A stretch of DNA of 39,830 nt, from assembly GCA_011526105.1 (NCBI GenBank), contig WYAZ01000070.1, forward strand, positions 1 through 39,830, written 5' to 3'. This stretch comes from Deltaproteobacteria bacterium (lineage in GTDB: Bacteria > Myxococcota > Kuafuiibacteriia > Kuafuiibacteriales > Kuafuiibacteriaceae). The translations under genes were made by a program, and so were the position numbers. Below are positions 9,201 through 16,819 of the stretch, in pieces (within the stretch, counting starts at the first letter, position 1; every line of letters starts with the position of its first letter). The notes below the pieces were generated by a model that saw nothing but the letters and a program-made list of their open reading frames with translations, ran no database searches and was not told the DNA's origin.

Positions 9201-9697
9201 CGGTGCGGATCAAGAAGCCGGTCGATGTGCTCGCGCCCATCGTGTACGTGCTCTCGCCTTCCGCGGGCGAGAAGGTCGAGGGCATCGTGCCGGTGCGCAT
9301 CGCCGCGGTGGACAACCTCTCGGGCGTCGAGAAGGTCGAGCTCTTCGTCGCCGACCAGCTCGTGGGTACGGCCTCGGTGTCTCCTTACGTCATCGAGTGG
9401 AACACGGCGGGTCTCGCACCCAGCCTGTATCCACTCGTGGTTCGCGCGACCGACCGCGCCGGGAACCTCGGCGAGAACGACGAGACCTCGGTGCAGGTCG
9501 GGGATCTCGTCGACCCCGTGCCGAACGAGCCCGCGCCTGCCCCGCCGCCTTCGGACGACGGAGGCTGGGGGTGCTCCACCTCCGCCTCGACCGAGGCACG
9601 TTTTTCATTTCCCCTTCTGCTCACCTTCGTCTTTGCTTTCACTCGCTCGCGGAGATCCCGACTGGGGTCCCGAGCTCCAGAGGAGTCTCGATCATGA
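6203..9697 (+). CDS. sodium:solute symporter fused to PHA-depolymerase-type esterase, Ig-like domains and MYXO-CTERM-like tail
   Basis: One uninterrupted 1164-residue frame. Residues 1-490 are a sodium:solute symporter (SSS family; G-N-Q-D-L-G-P, AIASTATFVINPGFVY, AGMSTLDGILVSASTIAAND). A basic loop and residues 500-520 (Met500, Gly/Leu-rich core, SSASA-A) look exactly like a signal peptide. Residues 520-810 are a type-1 short-chain PHA depolymerase/LpqC-like esterase: LHTCYQD, NCWNWAG, G-Q-S-A-G-G with Ser641, and candidate Asp718 and His775. Three Ig-like domains (811-1097), a Pro-rich linker and a W-G-C-hydrophobic-Arg tail (Cys1124) follow. The start at 6203 has GGAGGG 7 nt upstream. SSS carriers end in the cytoplasm, so the extra hydrophobic segment would place the esterase outside the inner membrane, where signal peptidase could release it. 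A missed stop from a sequencing error is the alternative. Confidence 0.88.
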   Translation: MDKLHVAWLAFGLYAAATLYLAILGMRKTATLRGFALGNQDLGPLITGVTLAAAIASTATFVINPGFVYVHGVSALMHLGVASFAGIIFGLVVFSKGFRKQGLETSALTLPHWIETRYKSRGMRTYFALLNLVLSISFVVLIVKGSALVMQHTLETSYLVSLIIIVGFVFSYVLIGGTYAHVFTNALQGGIMVVVAIAIVASGLHLFADGLPAFASRLEAQDPNLLLLVNPKSSLFGSFYGIYIAGFIVGVGLIAQPHILTKSLYLKTDAQVNRYLLIGSVVCVIYTLVLLAGLYARVLLPGIAEQDAVMPIYLAEAFTPLIGVLVSVALLAAGMSTLDGILVSASTIAANDIFLGALGDRLLARKNQAEREAMAFRASRHILVLMGVFAFALALDPPKLVGLFAQAGVYGLVVASIVPIAFGILTRSATTREVLPGAIVGPIVHFAVYGWVVYGEGQTLNPAVSASFGIIAGLSLALGLLYLRKRAPVRALGLPRAVVMLVGLGLGLGLGVSSASAAGSFEPVTGFGANPGDLRMYRYVPENMPTNAPLLVVLHTCYQDASDQRLAGFEALADRLHFYVVYPEQKASNNAINCWNWAGDFSGDDNLFRGRGENRSIIDMVDHMKAQYSIDHERVFVTGQSAGGAQAALMIALWPDVFAGAGILSGIPYHCSNSLGTQAFCLSPGVDRTPAEWGDLVRSAYVHAGRYPKVSIWQGSSDFTVSASNQTELLEQWTNVHGIDAIADREEDVEGAQRREYRNGQGEVLVETYRVNAGHGTFVDPSADCGQTGLYFLDAGICSAAKLAEFFGLAEPPSVDDRTAPRVAFSMPAPGTTVRGTVRVEISATDDFGVAGMELELAGVNLAAGTTGALVFDWDTTQVINGPHTLEAIAFDAAGNVGRAALDLTVEGGIEDNEPPTARITSHQDGAMLSGTEVIVEAEAMDDSGVVRVELLFSGYSAFKAFSAPYRFTVNTSLFPEGDYTLAVKAVDLAGREGFSTPISVRIKKPVDVLAPIVYVLSPSAGEKVEGIVPVRIAAVDNLSGVEKVELFVADQLVGTASVSPYVIEWNTAGLAPSLYPLVVRATDRAGNLGENDETSVQVGDLVDPVPNEPAPAPPPSDDGGWGCSTSASTEARFSFPLLLTFVFAFTRSRRSRLGSRAPEESRS

Positions 9698-10386
9698 ATG
9701 CTCAGTTTGCGCTCGCGGCTGTCGCCGCTCTCTCTTTGTCTCTCTTGGCCTGCGGCGATGACAGCACCGATCCCGATGCGGGTGTCGCGGGTCTCGACGC
9801 CACCGTCGGACTCGATGGCGGTGGGCCCGTCGACTCCGGGGGCGTAACCAACCTCAACTCACCCACGCGGATCCTCGCGTTCCTCGAGGGCAAGACGCTC
9901 ACGATGCAGGGGAGCAACATCCCCTCGCACCCCAACGGCTTCACGGAGAACGCAGACTTCGGCGCCGCGACCCAGTGCTACAACCGAACGACCATCACCG
10001 TCACCGGAGGCAACTTCTCGATCACCTCCATCGCCGGGACCCTCGTGGGCGCGGCGCCGAACGTGACCTGCGACCGAACGATGACCGGTGCGACCATCGG
10101 TCCGTTCTCGTCGAACACCGTCACCATCAACAACGTGAACGCCCCCCGCGCGGATTGCTTTGATGTGCAGATCGACTTCACCGGCTTCACGCAGGTCGGA
10201 CGAGCGAAGTTCGCGCCCGACGCGAGCCAGCTCTGGATGGAGCTGTATTTCGCGGCCAACTCGCCCTCGGGTCACACCTGCGCGGACGGTGCGGTGGGTC
10301 CGCAGACCGGCGCCGTGACGCAGACCATCCAGGGGAACGTGCTGCCATTCACCGGCGACGCCGTTCAGAAGTACGTCATCGAGTAG
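9694..10386 (+). CDS. small lipoprotein of the ester-polymer locus
   Basis: 230 residues with a lipoprotein signal (LSLLACG, Cys20) and an Asp/Gly-rich linker (residues 22-50), then a compact domain with four or more cysteines and alternating beta-strand pattern (TTITVTGGNFSITS, TVTINNVNA, D-V-Q-I-D-F-T-G-F). The ATG overlaps the stop of the symporter-esterase (ATGA), and AGGAG lies 10 nt upstream, so translation is coupled. No known family recognised. Lying between an esterase and an outer-membrane barrel, it may be a surface or periplasmic binding lipoprotein for substrate or products; that is inferred from position only. Confidence 0.78.
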   Translation: MNAQFALAAVAALSLSLLACGDDSTDPDAGVAGLDATVGLDGGGPVDSGGVTNLNSPTRILAFLEGKTLTMQGSNIPSHPNGFTENADFGAATQCYNRTTITVTGGNFSITSIAGTLVGAAPNVTCDRTMTGATIGPFSSNTVTINNVNAPRADCFDVQIDFTGFTQVGRAKFAPDASQLWMELYFAANSPSGHTCADGAVGPQTGAVTQTIQGNVLPFTGDAVQKYVIE

Positions 10387-10390
10387 GCCT

Positions 10391-12046
10391 ATGCGCTTGG
10401 TCCCCCGTTTCACGCTGGCGGCTGGCCTTCTGGCGGCTCTGCTCCCCGTCGCCGCGGTGGCGCAGCCTTCACCTCCGGGCCAGTTCTTCAACGAGTGGAA
10501 AGAGACCGAGGACCGCAGCGCAGATCCCGAACCCCCCGAGCTTCGATTCATCGGCTACTTCTTCACCCGCTTCACCGCCACCAACATGGTCTCGGACCCG
10601 GTGGGTCTCAAGGGGGTCTCGCTCGGACCGGTGGGCCTCGCAAACGGCAGCGGCATTCGCGTCCGCGACGAAGACGGGGCCACCGCCTTCGTGGAGCAGC
10701 GCTTCATTCCCGTCCTCAGCTACTCGCCGCACTTCATCGACGGCCTCGCAAGCCTGAACCTAATGTTCGAGCTCGATTTCTTGTGGGGCTTCGGCGCGAA
10801 CTCGCTCGGGCAGAACAGCGGCGGCGGCTTCAACCTCGATCAGGTCAACCTGCAGACCAAGAACGCGAACGTCGCGCTGTATCCCACGCGCAACCCGGGC
10901 AGGCTCTCCATTCTCCTCGGGGCGCAGCCGGTCTACGACAACGTGTACGACCCCACGCTGACCTCCGTCTTCGACATCGCGCGCACCGGCTACAAGATGA
11001 CCTTCCTCGCGTCCGACGCGACCGGGGTCTCCGTGTTTGGTCGATACTTCGGTCGGTGGAAGGCGAGTGTGCTCCCGCTGCTCGCCGGGCAGCCCGACCG
11101 CGCGCTCGAGGCCGACCCGCGCCTCAAGTTCGTCTGGATGATGACCCTCGACTACCAGTACCCCGTTCGTCCGGAGACCAACGTGGGCGTGTCGTTCTGG
11201 CGTCTGCAGGATGACAGCAAAGGTGCGGCCAAGATCTTCGAGCAGTTCGTGGACTCGGGGCCGGGCTCGACTGGCCTCGCGCCGTTTACCGGCACACGCG
11301 CGTTCAACCTTCGCGCGCCGCAGGGTCACGTGTATCACTTGGGCGCGCACTTCGATCACAACGTGCGTTACACGCGCGGGGACTTCGCGGCGTCTGGCTT
11401 CGTGATGGCCAACTTCGGCCGCTTCGATTCGACCGGCAACATCGAAGGCACGACCTTCTTGCCGAAGACCTCCATTCTCGGTGGGGCGGCGAACCTGGAG
11501 CTCGGCTACAACTGGGGCAAGACCACGAGCGATGTGATCACGCTCGAGGGCATGTTCTCGACCGGAGACTCCGACCCCACGGACGACAAATACACCAGCG
11601 CGTTTACGATGAACTACTACGGCCTGCCGGGCGCGGTGTGGCTGGACAGCCGAACGCTCATCCTGTTCCCGTTCGCGCAGACGGTCAGCAACTTCACCGG
11701 CGGCGTCACAGATCTCTCCAACCAAGGCTTCGGACTGGTCTCGGGGGTCTTGACCGGCGCCTGGGACATCGTCCCGTATCGCTTGAACCTGAAGCTCGGC
11801 GCCGCCTACGCGCAGACCGCAGTCCGGCCCACCCCGTCCGGAGACGGGCGCGCGCGCGGCAAGACACTCGGGGCGGAGATCAACGCCGAGCTCACCTACA
11901 CCATTCGATACCTCATGAACGTGGGCCTTCACGCCGGCTACATGTTCTCGGGCAACTTCTACGACGGCGCGGACGCGGACGGCATCGACCGAGTCGACGG
12001 CAACATCTGGGCGCTGTTTAGCACCTTCACCTGGTACGCGTTCTGA
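10391..12046 (+). CDS. outer-membrane beta-barrel protein (putative porin)
   Basis: 551 residues with a classical signal peptide (residues 1-24, cleavage after AAVAQ or VAA). The mature part alternates amphipathic strands rich in Tyr, Phe, Trp, Gly and Asn (YTRGDFAASGFVMANFGRF, LELGYNWGKTTSDVITLEG) and ends F-T-W-Y-A-F, the C-terminal aromatic signature of outer-membrane barrels. It begins 4 bp after the preceding lipoprotein stop. In this operon it would be the route for soluble degradation products across the outer membrane, feeding the inner-membrane symporter. The exact porin family is not recognised; an assembly or receptor role is possible. Confidence 0.78.
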   Translation: MRLVPRFTLAAGLLAALLPVAAVAQPSPPGQFFNEWKETEDRSADPEPPELRFIGYFFTRFTATNMVSDPVGLKGVSLGPVGLANGSGIRVRDEDGATAFVEQRFIPVLSYSPHFIDGLASLNLMFELDFLWGFGANSLGQNSGGGFNLDQVNLQTKNANVALYPTRNPGRLSILLGAQPVYDNVYDPTLTSVFDIARTGYKMTFLASDATGVSVFGRYFGRWKASVLPLLAGQPDRALEADPRLKFVWMMTLDYQYPVRPETNVGVSFWRLQDDSKGAAKIFEQFVDSGPGSTGLAPFTGTRAFNLRAPQGHVYHLGAHFDHNVRYTRGDFAASGFVMANFGRFDSTGNIEGTTFLPKTSILGGAANLELGYNWGKTTSDVITLEGMFSTGDSDPTDDKYTSAFTMNYYGLPGAVWLDSRTLILFPFAQTVSNFTGGVTDLSNQGFGLVSGVLTGAWDIVPYRLNLKLGAAYAQTAVRPTPSGDGRARGKTLGAEINAELTYTIRYLMNVGLHAGYMFSGNFYDGADADGIDRVDGNIWALFSTFTWYAF

Positions 12047-12056
12047 GGCGCATGAG

Positions 12057-13091
12057 ATGAAGCGAAGTCTACTCCTCTTGCTCGGTCTGCTCGTCCTCTC
12101 GGCCTGTGGGTTTCACGGCGAGAAGCCGAAGCTACAGTTCGCGGAGCTCCCGTACACCGCGATTTCGGGTAGAGCTTGGCCGGAGAAGTCCATCCTGCTC
12201 GAAGGGGTGCGTGAGAAGCACGGGCTCGTGAAGGCGCCCCGGCTTCACTACGTCGAGCTCAATCCGGAAGGCCGCGACCCCATTGTGTTTCTTCACGGCC
12301 TCGGCTCGTATCTCAAGTTCTGGCGACATCAGCTCGACGCCTTCGCGGAGAGCGGGCATCGGGTCATCGCCATCGATCACCTCGGCTTTGGCAAGTCCGA
12401 TAAACCCGCCTCGTACCCTTACGACATCGGCTCGCAGTCCGAGGCTCTTCACGAAGTGCTCGAGCAGCTCGGCGTTGAGGCTCCGGTGCTCGTGGGGCAC
12501 TCCATGGGGGCGCACATCGCCATGACCTTGGCGATCAACCACCCAGAACGCGCCAAGGCGCTGGTGCTCGTCTCGCCCGCCGGATTCGAGCGCTTCTCGG
12601 TCCGCGAGAAGCTGTGGTTCAAGAAGGTCTTCTCACGCAACCTCATCCACGCGGCGGACGAGCCAGCGGTTTGGGATTCGGTCCGCTACAACAACTTCAA
12701 TCGATGGAAGGACGAGCACGAGTGGCTCATCGAAGAGCGCGTCCGTCTCGCGGGGAACACGGACTTCGACGCCTACGCTTATGCCAACGTTCGCGCGGTG
12801 CAGGGCCTGCTCGAGACCGACTTCGTTCGCGCCAGCCTCTCGCGCATCAAGGTCCCGACCGTGATCCTCTACGGGGACCAAGACCGGCTCATCCCGAATC
12901 GCTTCATGCACGGCGCCCCTACCCGGCGTGTGATGGAGTACGGCCACCGCGGCATCGCAGGCTCGGAGCTCGTCGAGCTCTCGGGCTGCGGGCACAGCGC
13001 TCAACTCGATTGTCCAGAAGAAGTGAACCGCGAGATCTATCGCCTCGAATCGCGTCTTGGCCACACACAGACCTCGACGGTCGCGGATTGA
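12057..13091 (+). CDS. alpha/beta-hydrolase lipoprotein
   Basis: 344 residues. Lipoprotein signal with lipobox LSAC (Cys17), then a classic alpha/beta-hydrolase fold: FLHGLGSY oxyanion loop (from residue 78), G-H-S-M-G nucleophile elbow with Ser149, candidate Asp276 (YGDQDRLIP) and His313 (GCGHSAQ). The cap region (180-250) is rich in aromatic and charged residues. Reaction class: ester or related bond hydrolysis, membrane-anchored in the periplasm or at the surface. It starts 10 bp after the barrel gene. Within the operon it could cleave the oligomers released by the larger esterases. Substrate cannot be told from sequence; many functions share this fold. Confidence 0.85.
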   Translation: MKRSLLLLLGLLVLSACGFHGEKPKLQFAELPYTAISGRAWPEKSILLEGVREKHGLVKAPRLHYVELNPEGRDPIVFLHGLGSYLKFWRHQLDAFAESGHRVIAIDHLGFGKSDKPASYPYDIGSQSEALHEVLEQLGVEAPVLVGHSMGAHIAMTLAINHPERAKALVLVSPAGFERFSVREKLWFKKVFSRNLIHAADEPAVWDSVRYNNFNRWKDEHEWLIEERVRLAGNTDFDAYAYANVRAVQGLLETDFVRASLSRIKVPTVILYGDQDRLIPNRFMHGAPTRRVMEYGHRGIAGSELVELSGCGHSAQLDCPEEVNREIYRLESRLGHTQTSTVAD

Positions 13092-13095
13092 CGAC

Positions 13096-14946
13096 ATGCG
13101 GCTTTTTTGCTCATCGATCGTGCTGAGTCTCTTCATCGCGACCGGCGCCGAGGCGGAGTTCACTCAGGTCAGGGTCTGCGAAGACCCGGTGCAGCAGCCG
13201 GCGTTCAAGACCGTGCTGTTCGAAGACACCTTACCGGGCCTGTATCGCCAGGAGGGCTTCTCGGACGTGGGCGCTTGGCCCGAGGCCTCCGAGATCGCGC
13301 CGGGCATCCGAGAGTGCTTCGGCACCGGCACCCCGCACTCTCGCTTCGTGCTACTTCACTCCATGCCCAAGAACCCATTCGTGGGCAGAAGCGAGCCTCA
13401 CCCCGTGCTGCTCGTGCCCGGCGCGGGCGATAACGCGCAGCGAGCCTTTGGGTTCATGTCTTGGGAGCTCATCGCGCTTGGCTTCGACGTCTACGCGGTG
13501 ACGTTTGCGCAGCCGCATGGTGACAACTACCAGCACGCGCAGCTGCTCGCGAACGTGATCAAAGAGATCTCGAGCCGACACCAGGGTCGAAAGGTCGACG
13601 TGGTGGCGCACTCCATGGGTGGCATCGCCCTCCGGGTGTTTCTGTCTCACGACGGCACCGTGAACTGGGGGGATCATCAGGACGAGCGTGGCGCCGCCTA
13701 TGCCGCGGTGGCGACTCGGCACGAGGATCTCGTGCGCAAGGTGGTCTTCCTCGGTACGCCGCAGCTCGGCGCCGACACCTCGTTCCGCTGGCCCAACGGC
13801 AACTACACGCGCGTGCTGGGGCGCCCCACGAATTCACCGCTGTCGTGGCAGGCGTACTATCCAACCGGGACGCTGAACCCGCTGCTCTTCGACGACCTCA
13901 CGGACTTTGGGTACTTCGCCGAGCCGGCCGTCTTTCCCGGTCAGACCCAGGTGCTGGCCAACCTACGTGGCACGCATGCGCTTCCGGGTGAGGTCGCGGC
14001 GCTCGGGGTGATGGCGCTTCAGCAGGACTGGTTCACGACCTACCAAGGGGGGCTCGGTTTCGTGAGTCGATCCCGCGGGATTGATGATGGCGTCGCGCAA
14101 GGCGGCCGCTTCCTCGAGAAGCTGGCACAGGTGGGTGTTGATCCCTCCGTCGAGCTCTTCATCGCGGCGGGACAGAACCCCATCTTGCCGGTCGAGAACG
14201 CGCAGGAGTTCCTCCCCGAGGAGGAGCGCCAGCAGTATGGCGCGCGCATTCGCAGCGACTGGCCACGCCTGAAGACCGAGTGGTTCGACGTCGTGATGCC
14301 CTGGCACACGAAGTGGCCCCCGGAGGAGCTCGACAAGGTCTTCAACGGACGGAGTATCTTCGGAGAGGTCTCAGGCCCGAGTGACGGCCTCGTGTTCTCG
14401 GCGAGCGTCGTGGCCACCGACGCGCTCACTCAACGAGGCGCGCGAGTTACGCAAGTGCGCCGCTTCGACGAGCTCAATCACCTCGAGCTGGTCTACGCGA
14501 GCGCGCTGGCGTCGCGGTTCTTCAGGAACCAAGAGATCGCGCAGGAACTCTACGATCCCGTCGCCGGGGCAAAGTACGCGAAACCTGAGAACCAGGTTGT
14601 GCAGTGGATCGCGGGTCTTTTCTCCAGCTCGGACGAAGTGATGGCTGATGCTGGAGTGTCACCGGACTCGAGTTCTTCATCCGACGTTGTGACCCTGCCG
14701 GACGACGCCGCGGTGACGGAACAACGGGACGGCGGCCGGAGTGATCACGGAGGTGTGGGCCCGAGCCCAGACGAGGGCTCGTGGGGCTGCGTGGGTGTCT
14801 CGACCGTGGGACCCATGAGCGCGTTCGGTGTACTTTGGTATCTACCGCTGCTGTTCGCGGCGCCGCGTCGCCATCGACGCCGCTTGGTTTCGGCAAAGGG
14901 TGCCCATCAGGGCGCGGCCACTCGCAAGAGTCGACCGTCGCGATAG
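13096..14946 (+). CDS. secreted lipase/PhaZ7-like hydrolase with MYXO-CTERM-like tail
   Basis: 616 residues. Signal peptide 1-20 (ATGAEA), then a lipase-type alpha/beta-hydrolase core: LLVPGAGDNAQRAFGF, Y-A-V-T-F, and V-D-V-V-A-H-S-M-G-G with nucleophile Ser173. A-H-S-M-G is found in Bacillus lipases and in the PHB depolymerase PhaZ7; the P-G-x-G-D-N-A spacing also resembles PhaZ7 as I remember it. The later part (to about 510) is unlike PhaZ7. A Ser/Asp-rich linker follows, then S-W-G-C (Cys565), a hydrophobic stretch and an Arg cluster, a MYXO-CTERM-like surface-sorting tail with a ~25-residue basic extension. The start at 13096 is 4 bp after the previous stop. Its end overlaps the opposing lipoprotein gene by 40 bp. 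Confidence 0.82.
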   Translation: MRLFCSSIVLSLFIATGAEAEFTQVRVCEDPVQQPAFKTVLFEDTLPGLYRQEGFSDVGAWPEASEIAPGIRECFGTGTPHSRFVLLHSMPKNPFVGRSEPHPVLLVPGAGDNAQRAFGFMSWELIALGFDVYAVTFAQPHGDNYQHAQLLANVIKEISSRHQGRKVDVVAHSMGGIALRVFLSHDGTVNWGDHQDERGAAYAAVATRHEDLVRKVVFLGTPQLGADTSFRWPNGNYTRVLGRPTNSPLSWQAYYPTGTLNPLLFDDLTDFGYFAEPAVFPGQTQVLANLRGTHALPGEVAALGVMALQQDWFTTYQGGLGFVSRSRGIDDGVAQGGRFLEKLAQVGVDPSVELFIAAGQNPILPVENAQEFLPEEERQQYGARIRSDWPRLKTEWFDVVMPWHTKWPPEELDKVFNGRSIFGEVSGPSDGLVFSASVVATDALTQRGARVTQVRRFDELNHLELVYASALASRFFRNQEIAQELYDPVAGAKYAKPENQVVQWIAGLFSSSDEVMADAGVSPDSSSSSDVVTLPDDAAVTEQRDGGRSDHGGVGPSPDEGSWGCVGVSTVGPMSAFGVLWYLPLLFAAPRRHRRRLVSAKGAHQGAATRKSRPSR

Positions 14947-16739
14947 CTCAACCAGATCGAGCCGTCTCGCGCTCGAACAGCCCCTCCGAAGTTCTCCTTC
15001 GTGTCCATGCCGGGCGCAGACAGCCGCAGCGTGCCGGGAACGAAGCTCCACCGTTCGGGGTCGAAGCGAACGCCGTAGGTGCCATCAACGCCCGGAGCAA
15101 TGAGGAGCGCGTGTCCACCCGTCCATGGCGTCAGGAACCTCGCGTCTCCGGAGGTCTCCGAGTGAACGGCGCGAACCCTTCCGCTGGGCTCGAACTCCAT
15201 GACGACCCCGGTCTGACCCGCCTGGCCCACGAGCCACGCCGCGCCGGACGGAAAGACGCCGAATTCGCGAATGGCGGGAGCCCTGATGGCCCCCTGGCCG
15301 AGGCTGGCGAACTGTACGGTTTCGATCGGGTTGTCGATTTGGGCCCAGGCGCCACCGCTGCTCAGATACAGCCCGGGTCCTGCGGGTCCATCGCTCATGA
15401 GGCCCAACTGAGGGGACCCGCCGGGCAGGCCAAAGGATGGACCTGTGGTCACCGTCGCGGTGCCACTGACCGCTGCAAACGAGGCCAGGACTCCCGAGGC
15501 AGCCGCGCTTTCCGGACTCGCGAAGCCGATGACGTATCGCTCGAGCGCCGGCCACCAAAGGCTGCGCGTGGCGAAGAGGACTTCGCCCGCATCCAGACCG
15601 AGCCAGGGGCCGGGTCCGAATCGAAGCCGCCCGTGCTCTCGCCCCAGCGGATCGAGTTCGATGATCTGAAAGAGCCGTCCGTCCTCGACCGCGATGGCGA
15701 GGAAGGTCGCGTCCGTCGGTGCGGAGACGAGCCCCACCACACACTCGGGCAGTTCGACCTCGTGCTCGAGCGCTCGGCTCACGAGCCCGTAGAAACGGAG
15801 CTTCGTCGTAAAGCCGGTCTCGCAGCGCCCCTCGAGGCGAGCGAATCTCGCGCTCGCAAGCACGACTTGGTCCCCGAGCGGCAGGAGTGCTGTACTGGCG
15901 ACCGTGTTCTCCGCCAGGGACACCGAGGTCTCCACGACGACCTCCGAGACCGCGAAGCGGTCCGCCTCAGTGAGGTCTCCAAGGCTGAAGCCAAGCTCGC
16001 AGCGTTCGTTGGCAAGCCCGCATTCGATCCTTCGCTCGCCCAGCTGGGTGCAGGTCTTCGAATCCAACACGCACACGTCGCCCCGCCAATCACGACTCAG
16101 CTCGATGAGCTCGCTCGTGCTCGAACACAAGGTTGGGGCAGTGCGCAGTCGCATCTGGCACGGTCCGTAGCGGTCGATCTGCGTGGAGGGACAGGCATCA
16201 CAGGTCGAGGAGATCGCGACCGAGTCAACGAAGCCCTCCGGGGGCGCTTCGATTGGCGCGCATGCGCCCAGAAGCCAGGGTGCGGTGAGCTGAGGTATCT
16301 CGTCGGGGTTCAGCTCATCGATACGGTTGAGTGATTCCCCCGCGTACTCGAAGACCTCCCTCGCTCCGGGATACGTGGGTGCGCAGAGACCGGCCGGTTG
16401 AACGTCTTCGGTACGAGTGAGGTTCGGGCCGTCGAGGCCCGCCAAGGCCGCGACACGATCGAGTTCGCCGAAGTCCTCCGGCGCGAACGCGAAGACGAGC
16501 ACTCGTGTATCGGTGCGTCCGGAAAGCTCGATGCGAAATCCACCACTTGCGTCCGAGATGGGTGAGGAGCCGAGCAGCGCCCCATCGAGACCCAGCTCGA
16601 CATGGGCGAGCGCTCGGTTCGGCTCGAGGGACGGCAGCGCGAGGAAGTCCGTGCCACGACACGAGAGCAGGCTCAGAACGAGAGCGCCGGTGAGAGAGTG
16701 GGGTCGACACCCCTCGAGGTCGAAACGCGCAGCGCGCAC
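14907..16739 (-). CDS. secreted lipoprotein, distant member of the paralogue family (member C)
   Basis: Unknown function; about 610 residues from the GTG at 16739, which gives a lipoprotein signal ending in LLSC (Cys27). A TTG at 16775 would lengthen it by 12 residues; neither has a good ribosome site. The N-terminal ~90 residues (G-F-R-I-E-L-S-G-R-T-D-T-R-V-L-V-F-A-F) resemble the other three ~550-residue lipoproteins here, and the end (D-G-S-I-W-L-S-Y-R-D-G-R-L-L-R-V) has the same propeller-like strand pattern. It lacks their terminal four-cysteine motif but has its own cysteine-rich insert at about 190-260 (C-x2-C, C-x6-C and others). Convergent with, and overlapping by 40 bp, the lipase gene. 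Confidence 0.72.
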   Translation of the reverse strand: MRAARFDLEGCRPHSLTGALVLSLLSCRGTDFLALPSLEPNRALAHVELGLDGALLGSSPISDASGGFRIELSGRTDTRVLVFAFAPEDFGELDRVAALAGLDGPNLTRTEDVQPAGLCAPTYPGAREVFEYAGESLNRIDELNPDEIPQLTAPWLLGACAPIEAPPEGFVDSVAISSTCDACPSTQIDRYGPCQMRLRTAPTLCSSTSELIELSRDWRGDVCVLDSKTCTQLGERRIECGLANERCELGFSLGDLTEADRFAVSEVVVETSVSLAENTVASTALLPLGDQVVLASARFARLEGRCETGFTTKLRFYGLVSRALEHEVELPECVVGLVSAPTDATFLAIAVEDGRLFQIIELDPLGREHGRLRFGPGPWLGLDAGEVLFATRSLWWPALERYVIGFASPESAAASGVLASFAAVSGTATVTTGPSFGLPGGSPQLGLMSDGPAGPGLYLSSGGAWAQIDNPIETVQFASLGQGAIRAPAIREFGVFPSGAAWLVGQAGQTGVVMEFEPSGRVRAVHSETSGDARFLTPWTGGHALLIAPGVDGTYGVRFDPERWSFVPGTLRLSAPGMDTKENFGGAVRARDGSIWLSYRDGRLLRVAAP

Positions 16740-16819
16740 GGTTCGAGCATGAGGCCGAGGCGGAGATAGACGCAACTGGGCTTTACGCGCCTGCGCCAGT
16801 CACGGGAGACACACCTGCG

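Noticed and set aside
9397-9693. Extended N-terminus of the lipoprotein at 9694
   Set aside because: Shadow of the Ig-like part of the symporter-esterase; the lipobox demands the start at 9694.
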